A DNA stretch of 42,136 nucleotides, from positions 1 through 42,136 of the forward strand of contig CAIQIR010000030.1 of the NCBI GenBank assembly GCA_903871875.1, in the 5' to 3' direction. A program made the translations under genes and the position numbers. Below the pieces are notes generated by a model. It saw only the letters and a program-made list of their open reading frames with translations, did not search any database and was not told the DNA's origin. Origin of the DNA: an uncultured Schlesneria sp. (GTDB lineage Bacteria; Planctomycetota; Planctomycetia; Planctomycetales; Planctomycetaceae). How positions within the stretch are numbered: position 1 is the stretch's first letter; the number at the start of each line of letters is the position of its first letter. Below are positions 27,454 through 35,019 of the stretch, piece after piece.

Positions 27454-28371
27454 TCAGGTGTTTTGGATGGTTCGATAACCGGGAAGTTCCACTTCAAAAA
27501 CGCTGCCCGACTGGCCGACTCGATCGTGCACACTGATGCGACCATGAAGCTGTTTGACCAGCGTATGTACGATATAAAGCCCTAAGCCCGTTCCCTTTTG
27601 GCGTCGCGTCAGTTCGCTGCCGGCGCGAAAGAACATCCGAAAGATGCGAGTTCGCAGTTCGGGCGGAACCCCCTGACCGTTGTCGATAATGCGAGTGATG
27701 ATGCGGCCTCGATCGCCCATCCGCACCTGTACTTCCACCTGCGGCGGTTCACCCGCGTATTTGATGGCATTATCCAGCAGATTACGAAACACGGTTTCCA
27801 CCACGAGCGGCCTCGCGAATACGAACGCAGGCTGGAAATCGTAAGTGATGGTCTGGTCGGGGTCTTTTTTATGATGCGCACACGCGGCGTCACCGCATTT
27901 TTTCAGCAGACTTTCCAGCGGAATCTCTTCCGGAACCGATTGTTCGCCGATCGCATCCAAACGCCCGACTTCCAGCAGTTGGGTGATCAGATGGTCCAGT
28001 CGTTCGAGCTCTTCTTCCATGACTCGATAGAACTTGGTCCGCTGTTCATCGCTTAAGGCCCGCATTTCGAGCGTTTCCAGATAGAGCCGCAGCGACGCGA
28101 TCGGGGACTTCAGCTCGTGAGTCACGCTGTCGATGAAGTTCGCCTGACGCTGGTTCAGCCGCACCTCTTTGATCATCAAAAACAGGTAAAACGAAAGCCC
28201 CACCAGGATCAACGCGAATACGACAACGCCGATAATCAACGAGCCCCAGCCCGCCTGGTGCGCCAAAAGGACGATCCAAAAGATCATCAGCGTCACGTTC
28301 AGCGTCATCAAAGCCACGCCAAGCGTAATCGGCAGGCCAATCGTCATCCGGGAACGAAGCGCGTTCGACAC
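27454..28371 (-). CDS. Membrane-bound sensor histidine kinase
   Basis: A 305-residue two-component sensor kinase. Two transmembrane helices (about 12-37 and 42-66) with almost no extracytoplasmic loop suggest it senses membrane state or a partner protein. The HisKA motif is DSVTHELKSP with phospho-acceptor His85; the ATPase domain has NLLDNAIKYAG (N box), DNGQGVP (G1), FRMFFRAG (F box) and GTGLGLYI (G2). GTG at 28371 is supported by AAGGG seven bases upstream. No response regulator is adjacent, and the gene is divergent from purM, so it is an orphan kinase. The region upstream of its start is shared with the purM promoter region. Confidence 0.92.
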   Translation of the reverse strand: MSNALRSRMTIGLPITLGVALMTLNVTLMIFWIVLLAHQAGWGSLIIGVVVFALILVGLSFYLFLMIKEVRLNQRQANFIDSVTHELKSPIASLRLYLETLEMRALSDEQRTKFYRVMEEELERLDHLITQLLEVGRLDAIGEQSVPEEIPLESLLKKCGDAACAHHKKDPDQTITYDFQPAFVFARPLVVETVFRNLLDNAIKYAGEPPQVEVQVRMGDRGRIITRIIDNGQGVPPELRTRIFRMFFRAGSELTRRQKGTGLGLYIVHTLVKQLHGRISVHDRVGQSGSVFEVELPGYRTIQNT

Positions 28372-28561
28372 GATCTAACCCTTGAGAACATCAGAACAAA
28401 CAGACAACGCTCAGCATGTCGGATCGTTTCCAGATGTCAACCGGATCGACGATTTCGCTCAGACCGATCGGACCAACTGACAATCGCGAGAATGAACGTT
28501 ATCATCCCTTCTGGCTGGTCTTGCGGCACCGTTTCCCCCGTTGCGAAAGCTCTTAACGACA

Positions 28562-29626
28562 ATGGCGAATGTCACCTACAAATCTGCGGGTGTTGATCTC
28601 GAACTGTACGACGAAGCGATGCGGCGATTGCCGACATTGATGCAGCGTACGTTTACCCCGCGAGTTCTGCCCGTTGCGGATGCGTTCGCCGGTCTGATGC
28701 GATTGAATCATTCGACCCGCCCGGGCCAGTCGAGCTATCAGGATCCCGTACTGGTTTCGGGAACAGACGGCGTCGGCACGAAACTGAAGATCGCTCAGCT
28801 GGTCGGGAAGTTCGACACGGTCGGTATCGATCTGGTGGCAATGTCGATCAACGACGTACTGTGTCTGGGTGCCGAACCGCTGTTGTTTTTGGACTACCTG
28901 GCTTTGGGGAAAGACAACCCCGACTTGATCGCGGCCTTGGTCAAAGGCGTCAGCGATGGCTGCGTCGAGTGCGGAGCATCACTGCTTGGCGGTGAAACGG
29001 CGATCATGCCTGACATCTATCACGATGGCGATTTTGACATGGCGGGCTTCTGCGTCGGGGTCGCCGAGCGAACGCGATTGATCGACGGCAAGGCGATTCG
29101 GCCCGGCGATGTGGTGATCGGCCTGCCGTCGAGCGGCTTCCATTCCAATGGGTACAGCCTGATTCGAAAGGTCGTGTTTGGGATGGCCAAGCTGACGGTC
29201 GACCAGACGATTCCCGAATTGGGCATGACAGTTGGTGAGGCCCTGCTGATGCCGACTCGACTGTACCCTCGACTGATCTTAAAGCTGCTCAAATCGTACC
29301 GAGTGAAAGTCGCAATTTCGGGGCTGGCGCATATCACGGGTGGTGGGCTGAAAGACAATATCGAACGCCTGCTGCCGGACGGATGCCGGCTGGCACTCGA
29401 TCGAACGGCCTGGCCAGTTCCGCCACTGTTCACGTGGCTGCAGGGATTAGGCGGAATTGACCGCGATGAAATGTATCATGTGTTCAACATGGGCATTGGG
29501 TTCACGTTGATCGTCAGACCTCGCTTCGTCGACAGCATTCGACGACAGTTGTCTCAAGCCGGGACCGAGCACTGGATCGTCGGCGAAATCAAGTCGGGTC
29601 CACGCGGCGTCGATTACATCTCGTAA
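28562..29626 (+). CDS. purM: Phosphoribosylformylglycinamidine cyclo-ligase
   Basis: AIR synthetase, the fifth step of de novo purine synthesis: ATP-dependent ring closure of formylglycinamidine ribonucleotide to aminoimidazole ribonucleotide. The 354-residue protein begins [12 protein letters not shown], the normal family N-terminus, so ATG at 28562 is preferred over the longer frame from 28541. Family motifs are [13 protein letters not shown] (ATP/phosphate binding), [54 protein letters not shown] and [16 protein letters not shown]. Cytoplasmic dimer. It is transcribed divergently from the histidine kinase gene, and an ABC-2 permease follows after eight bases, probably in the same transcript. 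Confidence 0.96.
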   Translation: MANVTYKSAGVDLELYDEAMRRLPTLMQRTFTPRVLPVADAFAGLMRLNHSTRPGQSSYQDPVLVSGTDGVGTKLKIAQLVGKFDTVGIDLVAMSINDVLCLGAEPLLFLDYLALGKDNPDLIAALVKGVSDGCVECGASLLGGETAIMPDIYHDGDFDMAGFCVGVAERTRLIDGKAIRPGDVVIGLPSSGFHSNGYSLIRKVVFGMAKLTVDQTIPELGMTVGEALLMPTRLYPRLILKLLKSYRVKVAISGLAHITGGGLKDNIERLLPDGCRLALDRTAWPVPPLFTWLQGLGGIDRDEMYHVFNMGIGFTLIVRPRFVDSIRRQLSQAGTEHWIVGEIKSGPRGVDYIS

Positions 29627-29634
29627 GGTCGTCG

Positions 29635-30453
29635 ATGTCCTCCATCGGAATGTATCGCCGCGTACTGACCACGTTCTTTCGCAATTCGCTGCTTCGCGAA
29701 TTGACGTTTCGTGGCAATTTTTTGATCACACTCGTCACGCGCGGATTCTGGTTCACAATGCAGATCGTGATGTTCGATCTGATCTATCGCAACGTGAACC
29801 GGATCAATGATTGGAGTCGAGAAGAGTACTTCGGTTTCATGGCGACCGGAATGCTCATCAATGCGATTGTCGAGACGTTCTTCATGCCGAACTGCGCTCG
29901 CTTCAGCGAACTGATTCGGACCGGCGATCTCGATTTCGCGTTGCTCAAACCGATCGACACCCAGTTCCTGGTCTCACTGGAGAAAATGGAACTGGCGATG
30001 ATGTCGCAAATCCTGTTTTCAGGAGGCTTGCTCGTGTACTCGGTGACCAGCGCCCAGCACCTCGTCACCTGGTCGGAACTGGGAATGTACGGCCTGTTGA
30101 TCGTGGCCGCGGTGACGTTCTTCTACAGTCTGATGATCGGCCTGGCAGCCACCAGTATCTTTTTTGGCCGGAACCAGGGGCTGCTCGACTTCTGGTTCTA
30201 CGTCACGATTTTCGCTCGGTATCCCAGCAGTATTTACAGCGGCTCACCGACCGCGGAAGTGTTTCGCTTCCTGTTCTCGTACGTGCTGCCGATCCTGTTG
30301 GTCGTGACAGTTCCCGCACGAGTGCTCTTGGGCAAGGCGCTGGAGCCCAGCTGGTTGTCATGGCTGACAATACTTTCGGCGGCACTGACCTTCGTTGTGT
30401 CCCGCGCGATCTTTCATTGGTCGCTGCGGTACTATCGCAGCGCCAGCAGCTGA
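29635..30453 (+). CDS. ABC-2 type transporter permease (DUF990/ABC2_membrane_6-like)
   Basis: A 272-residue integral membrane protein with about six transmembrane helices. It resembles the ABC2_membrane_6 (DUF990) permeases: N-terminal [40 protein letters not shown] on the first loop, and a second half beginning [18 protein letters not shown]. These permeases usually occur as a pair with an ATPase gene nearby, but here only one permease is present, eight bases behind purM. It therefore depends on a partner encoded elsewhere. Convergent with the acidic-tail protein gene; a CAGCAGC/GCTGCTG stem (30444-30450, 30473-30479) overlaps its stop and could end both transcripts. Transport substrate unknown. 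Confidence 0.88.
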   Translation: MSSIGMYRRVLTTFFRNSLLRELTFRGNFLITLVTRGFWFTMQIVMFDLIYRNVNRINDWSREEYFGFMATGMLINAIVETFFMPNCARFSELIRTGDLDFALLKPIDTQFLVSLEKMELAMMSQILFSGGLLVYSVTSAQHLVTWSELGMYGLLIVAAVTFFYSLMIGLAATSIFFGRNQGLLDFWFYVTIFARYPSSIYSGSPTAEVFRFLFSYVLPILLVVTVPARVLLGKALEPSWLSWLTILSAALTFVVSRAIFHWSLRYYRSASS

Positions 30454-30480
30454 CCTGCGTCGCTGAAGCGAGGCTGCTGT

Positions 30481-30984
30481 TCAGCGTTTCTTTTTCTTCG
30501 GCTTGGGCTCTTCTTCGACCTCTTCTTCTTCGTCGATGTCGAATCCTTCGAACTCCTCGACAGGTTCGGTATCGAGATCATCGTCGATGATTTCCGGCAT
30601 ATTGTCGTCGGACTCACCTAAGTCGAACTCGTTGGTGCCGATCACGAGATCGCCGTCTTCCGAGCCATCGATCGGTTCGTCGTAGACTTCGACATCATCA
30701 TCCAACGCTTCGATGTCACCGCTGGAGTCTTCTTGCTTGATGACCGCCTTGGAAGATTTCGCGGCAGCAGCCGAGGAGGCGGGTTTGCGACGGCCGCCGA
30801 CCAGAATTCCCGCCGGGATGAGCAGCGTCACCACCATCGATAGCAGCGTCACGCCCATCACGATATAGGCCATCGTCGACAGGTTCTCGGACTGCGTCAG
30901 CAGAGCCATGACCAGTAGATACAGCAACAAGGCGCCGGGAATCACAGCCACCAAAGATGTCAACATGTGCTGGATTTTAGTCAC
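30481..30984 (-). CDS. Membrane protein with acidic C-terminal tail
   Basis: About 167 residues: two transmembrane helices near the N-terminus (TSLVAVIPGALLLYLLVMALL and AYIVMGVTLLSMVVTLLIPAGILVGG), a short basic/Ala linker, then a roughly 90-residue tail dominated by Asp and Glu and closed by KPKKKKR. No family is recognised. The start is uncertain: a GTG at 30984 (with GGA nine bases upstream), an ATG at 30966 and a TTG at 31005 are possible; 30984 is given. The tail is predicted disordered and cytoplasmic. The gene is co-directional with the glycan cluster, 212 bases downstream of the aminotransferase end, but no link in function is evident. Confidence 0.68.
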   Translation of the reverse strand: MTKIQHMLTSLVAVIPGALLLYLLVMALLTQSENLSTMAYIVMGVTLLSMVVTLLIPAGILVGGRRKPASSAAAAKSSKAVIKQEDSSGDIEALDDDVEVYDEPIDGSEDGDLVIGTNEFDLGESDDNMPEIIDDDLDTEPVEEFEGFDIDEEEEVEEEPKPKKKKR

Positions 30985-31196
30985 GGCAGTGATTCCGACA
31001 GACAATGAAGCGACGTCAACGGGCCAACTTCCGTTATCCTAAAGACGTCAACCGGTCGGTCACAAGATCGGCTTGAGGAAATCCCTCAGCCCACCCCAAT
31101 TCCCGCTCAAAGACCTCTCGCTGTTAAGATTCCCCGTTCGTAGCGGTCGTGCCGGTCATAACGATTGATCGTCGCCGGAAATGGCCAGATTTGTCG

Positions 31197-32459
31197 TCAC
31201 GCGGCCTTTCGCAGCGGAAGCAGGCCGACCATGCTGGCGGCCGACATGACCTTTTGCACGGCCTGCGAGGTGGCCTCGATTTCCTGCTTCGTCAGGGTCG
31301 GATGGACCATGAACATCAGGCTGGTCTCGCCCAGTTCCCGGGCCACCGGCAGCCGCTCGGCTGGTCTCAGACCCGGGCCGTCGAACGCCATTTCCAGGTA
31401 GATCTCGCTGCAGGAACCCGGCCCGCAGGGAATGCCTTCCGCTTGCAGGTTTTGAATGATGCGATCCCGAGTCCAACCCGTCAGCAGCCATTCCGGCCGA
31501 ACGAACGCGTAGTACTTGTAGTAGCTGTGCGAGACATCCGAAGGCGCCTGTGGAATTCGCAGCGCCGGAATTCGGGACAGAGCGGCCGTGAGTGTCGCCG
31601 CGTTCTGGCGCCGTGTTTCCACCCATTCAGGCAGTCGCTTCAGCAGGATCCGCCCCATGGCGGATTGCATTTCGGTCAGACGCCAGTTGGTCCCGAAACT
31701 TTGATGCAACCAGCGAAACAGGTGAGGCTGATGCGGACGCGCGATCGCTTCCTGGCTTTTGCCGTGGTCTTTCAGGCTCCAGCATTTCTGCCACAACTCA
31801 GGATCGTTGGTGGTCATCAGACCGCCTTCGCCGCCAGTGGTCATGATTTTGTCCTGACAGAACGAAAACGCTCCGGCATCACCGATCGAGCCGACTTGCC
31901 GTCCCTTGTAGGTGGCATGATGGGCCTGCGCGCAATCTTCGATGACCTTGATGCCATGCTGCCGAGCCAAATCCATGATCGGATCCAGATCGCAGGGCCA
32001 GCCCGCCAGATGAACCGCGACAATCGCTTTCGTCCGCGGCGTGATCGCCGCTCGAACGGTGTCGGCCGTCAGAGTCTGGCTATCGCGATCGACATCGACG
32101 ACCACCGGAGTTGCACCTCGCATCACAGCGCAACTGGCCGAGGCGATAAAGGTGCGGCTGGGCACAATCACTTCATCGCCGGGCCCAATGCCAAATCCGT
32201 ACAGGGCCAACTCCAATGCCACCGTCCCGTTGGTCAGAGCGATCGCAAACTTCGATCCAATCGCGGCCGCGTATTCTTGTTCGAACAGCTTCCCTTCGTC
32301 GCCCGTCCAATAGTTCACTTTGTTGGAACGCAGCACCCGAGCCGCCGCATCCACAAGTTCTTCATCAAAAGAGGGCCAGGGAGACAAGGGTCCGCTACGG
32401 ACCGGTGTTCCACCCTCCAGAGCCAGCATCTGACGCGTCTGATCTGCAAGAATTGACAT
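31197..32459 (-). CDS. DegT/DnrJ/EryC1/StrS sugar aminotransferase
   Basis: PLP-dependent aminotransferase that usually converts a nucleotide-4-keto sugar to the amino sugar. The 420-residue protein has the family hallmarks: NKVNYWTGDEGKLFEQEYA, ALTNGTVALELAL, VIVPSRTFIASASC, VIEDCAQAHHATYKGRQVGSIGDAGAFSF, and the PLP lysine Lys204 in CQDKIMTTGGEGG. ATG at 32459 is preceded by AAGGG seven bases upstream. It is the last gene of the glycan cluster and follows the phosphoglycosyl transferase/acyltransferase fusion by about 84 bases, the order one expects for a PglE-like enzyme feeding a PglD-like acyltransferase. The NDP-sugar 4,6-dehydratase that would supply its substrate is not in the window. 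Confidence 0.92.
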   Translation of the reverse strand: MSILADQTRQMLALEGGTPVRSGPLSPWPSFDEELVDAAARVLRSNKVNYWTGDEGKLFEQEYAAAIGSKFAIALTNGTVALELALYGFGIGPGDEVIVPSRTFIASASCAVMRGATPVVVDVDRDSQTLTADTVRAAITPRTKAIVAVHLAGWPCDLDPIMDLARQHGIKVIEDCAQAHHATYKGRQVGSIGDAGAFSFCQDKIMTTGGEGGLMTTNDPELWQKCWSLKDHGKSQEAIARPHQPHLFRWLHQSFGTNWRLTEMQSAMGRILLKRLPEWVETRRQNAATLTAALSRIPALRIPQAPSDVSHSYYKYYAFVRPEWLLTGWTRDRIIQNLQAEGIPCGPGSCSEIYLEMAFDGPGLRPAERLPVARELGETSLMFMVHPTLTKQEIEATSQAVQKVMSAASMVGLLPLRKAA

Positions 32460-32543
32460 CGAATAACCCTTACCGGGAGAACGGGATTTTTGTGTGAAAG
32501 ACGGATTGAATGGTGTGTGCGATCGAGGGAAAGTCACCTGACG

Positions 32544-33797
32544 TCATGCGACTTTCCGCGTGTCATGCTGTTCGACGTGACGGAGCAGACGAGGCACCGG
32601 ACTGACGATGGTACATCCCGCAGGTAAGTCTTGGGTGACAACAACGCCCGCACCGACGGTCACATCGGCATCGATTTGAAGGCTTGGCAGAATGACGCAG
32701 CCCGTTCCCAAATAGCTGCGATCCGCCACTTGAACCGTTTTCAAGAGATGGGATCCGGGACCGAACAAAACGAAATCGCCGATCTCACATTCACAGTCGA
32801 TGGTGACGTTGGTATCCACGATGACATGCTGACCAATTTTGACGAATGGCTGCAAGATGGCCCCGGCGAACACGACCGTTCCGGCACCAATGGCGACCGA
32901 ATGATGAACGATCGCGCGAGGATGAACGACCGTCAGCCAATCGAGCGGCAGTGATTCGACCAGCCGCTGTCGAGCCCGCGCGTCGCCAATCCCAACCACG
33001 CCCGAAACCCTGTCGCGGCAGGTTTTCAGATCGGCGATCGGCCCCCGCACGGGAACGCCCAGGATTCGCGTCCCCCAAAGTTTTGTGTCATCGTCGTAGA
33101 TGGCATCCACGACAATATTGGCGGCCTGCAGGGTGCTGAGGACGACCTTTCCATGTCCACCCGCACCGATGACAACCACCTTCTGATTGCCTTCAAAGTC
33201 GGGCATCGAGACGTGGCCTTCCGCCGTAATGCCTCGGCGACTGAAGACCGCCGCCAGAGTTTTCCAGAGGATCGATAGATCCAACCACAGACTCATGTTT
33301 TCGACATACCAGACGTCCAGTTCGAATCGCTCTTCCCAAGCCACCGAATTGCGACCATTCACCTGAGCCCAACCAGTGATGCCCGGTGCGACGTCATGCC
33401 GCCGCGCCTGCCGCGACGAGTACATGGGCAGGTAGCGCACCTTGAGCGGACGCGGTCCGACGAGACTCATTTCACCGGTCACGACATTCCACAGTTCAGG
33501 CAGTTCATCGAGGCTGCTGGCACGCAGAAATCGACCAAAGCTGGTCAACCGTTTGTCGTCATACAACAGGTTACCTTGCTGGTCGCGGGCATCGGTCATC
33601 GATCGAAATTTGGAGATCCAAAACAACCGCCCGCCTCGTCCCGGACGCTCTTGGCGAAACAGGACTGGCGAACCGAGGTTGATCCGGACCAGCAGCGCGG
33701 TGATCGCCAGCAGGGGCGATAGCACGATCAGTGCCGGCACCGCAATCGCCAGATCAAACATCCGCTTTCCAAATTGGCGATAGAAGCCCTTCTTCAT
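32544..33797 (-). CDS. Fusion: phosphoglycosyl transferase + PglD-like acyltransferase
   Basis: A 417-residue two-domain enzyme. Residues 1-200 are a monotopic phosphoglycosyl transferase of the PglC/WbaP type: a hydrophobic re-entrant helix (FDLAIAVPALIVLSPLL), KFRSM, the catalytic Asp97-Glu98 in SLDELPELWNV, SLVGPRPL, PGITGWAQVNGRN. It would transfer a sugar-1-phosphate to undecaprenyl phosphate. Residues 204-417 match PglD/NeuD acyltransferases: Rossmann-like start (VVVIGAGGHGKVV), then a left-handed beta-helix of hexapeptide repeats ending LPAGCTIVSPVPRLL. Where PglD has its catalytic His (HEC/HDC motif before IGxF), this protein has Cys335 (IDCECEIGDF); the second conserved His of that region is Leu. 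The start at 33797 is one base past the GT4 stop, so translation is probably coupled. The sugar and acyl donors are inferred from the domain pair. Confidence 0.92.
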   Translation of the reverse strand: MKKGFYRQFGKRMFDLAIAVPALIVLSPLLAITALLVRINLGSPVLFRQERPGRGGRLFWISKFRSMTDARDQQGNLLYDDKRLTSFGRFLRASSLDELPELWNVVTGEMSLVGPRPLKVRYLPMYSSRQARRHDVAPGITGWAQVNGRNSVAWEERFELDVWYVENMSLWLDLSILWKTLAAVFSRRGITAEGHVSMPDFEGNQKVVVIGAGGHGKVVLSTLQAANIVVDAIYDDDTKLWGTRILGVPVRGPIADLKTCRDRVSGVVGIGDARARQRLVESLPLDWLTVVHPRAIVHHSVAIGAGTVVFAGAILQPFVKIGQHVIVDTNVTIDCECEIGDFVLFGPGSHLLKTVQVADRSYLGTGCVILPSLQIDADVTVGAGVVVTQDLPAGCTIVSPVPRLLRHVEQHDTRKVA

Positions 33798-33798
33798 A

Positions 33799-35019
33799 TC
33801 AGGCCGCCCTTTTGTTACCGATTTGATGGATCAGTTCGCCGAACTGTCGAGCCTGCTGATTGCGATCGAAGTACTTCACCACGTACTCACGAGCCATGCG
33901 TCCCATTAGTTCGCTACGAGGACGGTTGGCATACATCGTGCGAACGGCGCCCGCCATGGCGGTTGGATTACCGGGAGGAACGGGTATGCCTCCCTCGGCC
34001 GCCTCGATCACCTGGCGAATCACTCCGTCGATGGCCAGCACGACAGGACGTGCCGCGGCCATGTAGTCGAAGACTTTGTTGGGATAGGTCGTACGGAACA
34101 TCGGAATATCGAGCAGCACCGCCAGACAGACGTCAGACTCGGCCAGGATCTGCGGCATCTTTGATTTGGGCCGCGAACCGGTGAAAGTGACGTTCTGCAG
34201 CTTCAATCGTTGGGCAGCTTCTTCCAGCTTGGGGCGATCCTTGCCGTCGCCGACCATCAGGAAATGCACGTCCGGAAGATCGGTCAACTGTGACGCGGCC
34301 TCCAGGACGACGTCGAGATTGTTCGCCATCCCCATCGCACCGGCATAGGTCACGATGTACTTGTCACCCAATTGAAACTCGTCGCGCAAGCCACCGGCCG
34401 TTTTCTCGACATGAAACATGTCGGGATCAACTCCATTCGCGATGAAGCTGACTTTTTCCGGAGCAATTCCCAAACCGATCAGGTAGTCGCGATAAGCGGG
34501 CGAATTCACGAGCAAATGGTTGGCGCGGGCATAGAGGAATCGTTCCAGTCGGCGCGACATCCAAATCAAAATCGGGTTCTTCAACACACCCATGTCGACG
34601 GCGAAATCTGGCCAGAGATCGCGAATCTCAAGCAAGAAGGGCCGCCACTTGATCACCGAAATGATCCAGGCCGAGACCGCTTGAAAAATGGGTGGTGAGG
34701 TTCCAATTACCAGATCAACGTCTTTGACTTTCAAGGCCGTCCAGACGGAGCTGACCATAAACGACAAGAACGAGATGACTCGCCAGACAAAGCTGCGATG
34801 CAGGGCGGAATAGGTCCAGGCGCGCCGGACCTGAACGCCGTCAAAATCCTGCACCGGTTCGTCAAAGGCGCATTTCTTTCCGGTCAAATAGCTAAGATCG
34901 CTGGCCACGATCGAGAATTTCTGGCCGCCATCGACAAATCGTCGGGCGAGTTCATAGTGACGGGTGCCACCGGGATCGTCGGGAGACGCGAAAGCTTGAT
35001 GGATTAACAGGACGTGCAT
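33799..35019 (-). CDS. Glycosyltransferase family 4 (WbuB-like)
   Basis: GT-B-fold retaining glycosyltransferase of 406 residues. The N-terminus is MHVLLIHQAFASPDDPGGTRHYELARRF, like WbuB-type enzymes that use nucleotide sugars in O-antigen or capsule assembly. Later motifs are PFLLEIRDLWPD, VNSPAYRDYLIGLGI, VTYAGAMGMANNLDVVLEAA, and the donor-binding region LDIPMFRTTYPNKVFDYMAAARPVV. ATG at 35019 lies inside the end of the heparinase-like gene (16-base overlap), with GGA nine bases upstream; the longer frame to 35160 is out of the family. It likely adds the second or a later sugar to the lipid-linked acceptor made by the neighbouring phosphoglycosyl transferase. Confidence 0.92.
   Translation of the reverse strand: MHVLLIHQAFASPDDPGGTRHYELARRFVDGGQKFSIVASDLSYLTGKKCAFDEPVQDFDGVQVRRAWTYSALHRSFVWRVISFLSFMVSSVWTALKVKDVDLVIGTSPPIFQAVSAWIISVIKWRPFLLEIRDLWPDFAVDMGVLKNPILIWMSRRLERFLYARANHLLVNSPAYRDYLIGLGIAPEKVSFIANGVDPDMFHVEKTAGGLRDEFQLGDKYIVTYAGAMGMANNLDVVLEAASQLTDLPDVHFLMVGDGKDRPKLEEAAQRLKLQNVTFTGSRPKSKMPQILAESDVCLAVLLDIPMFRTTYPNKVFDYMAAARPVVLAIDGVIRQVIEAAEGGIPVPPGNPTAMAGAVRTMYANRPRSELMGRMAREYVVKYFDRNQQARQFGELIHQIGNKRAA

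Noticed and set aside
31149-32456. A 435-codon plus-strand frame
   Set aside because: It is antisense to the DegT aminotransferase gene, which has all family motifs and a good ribosome binding site.
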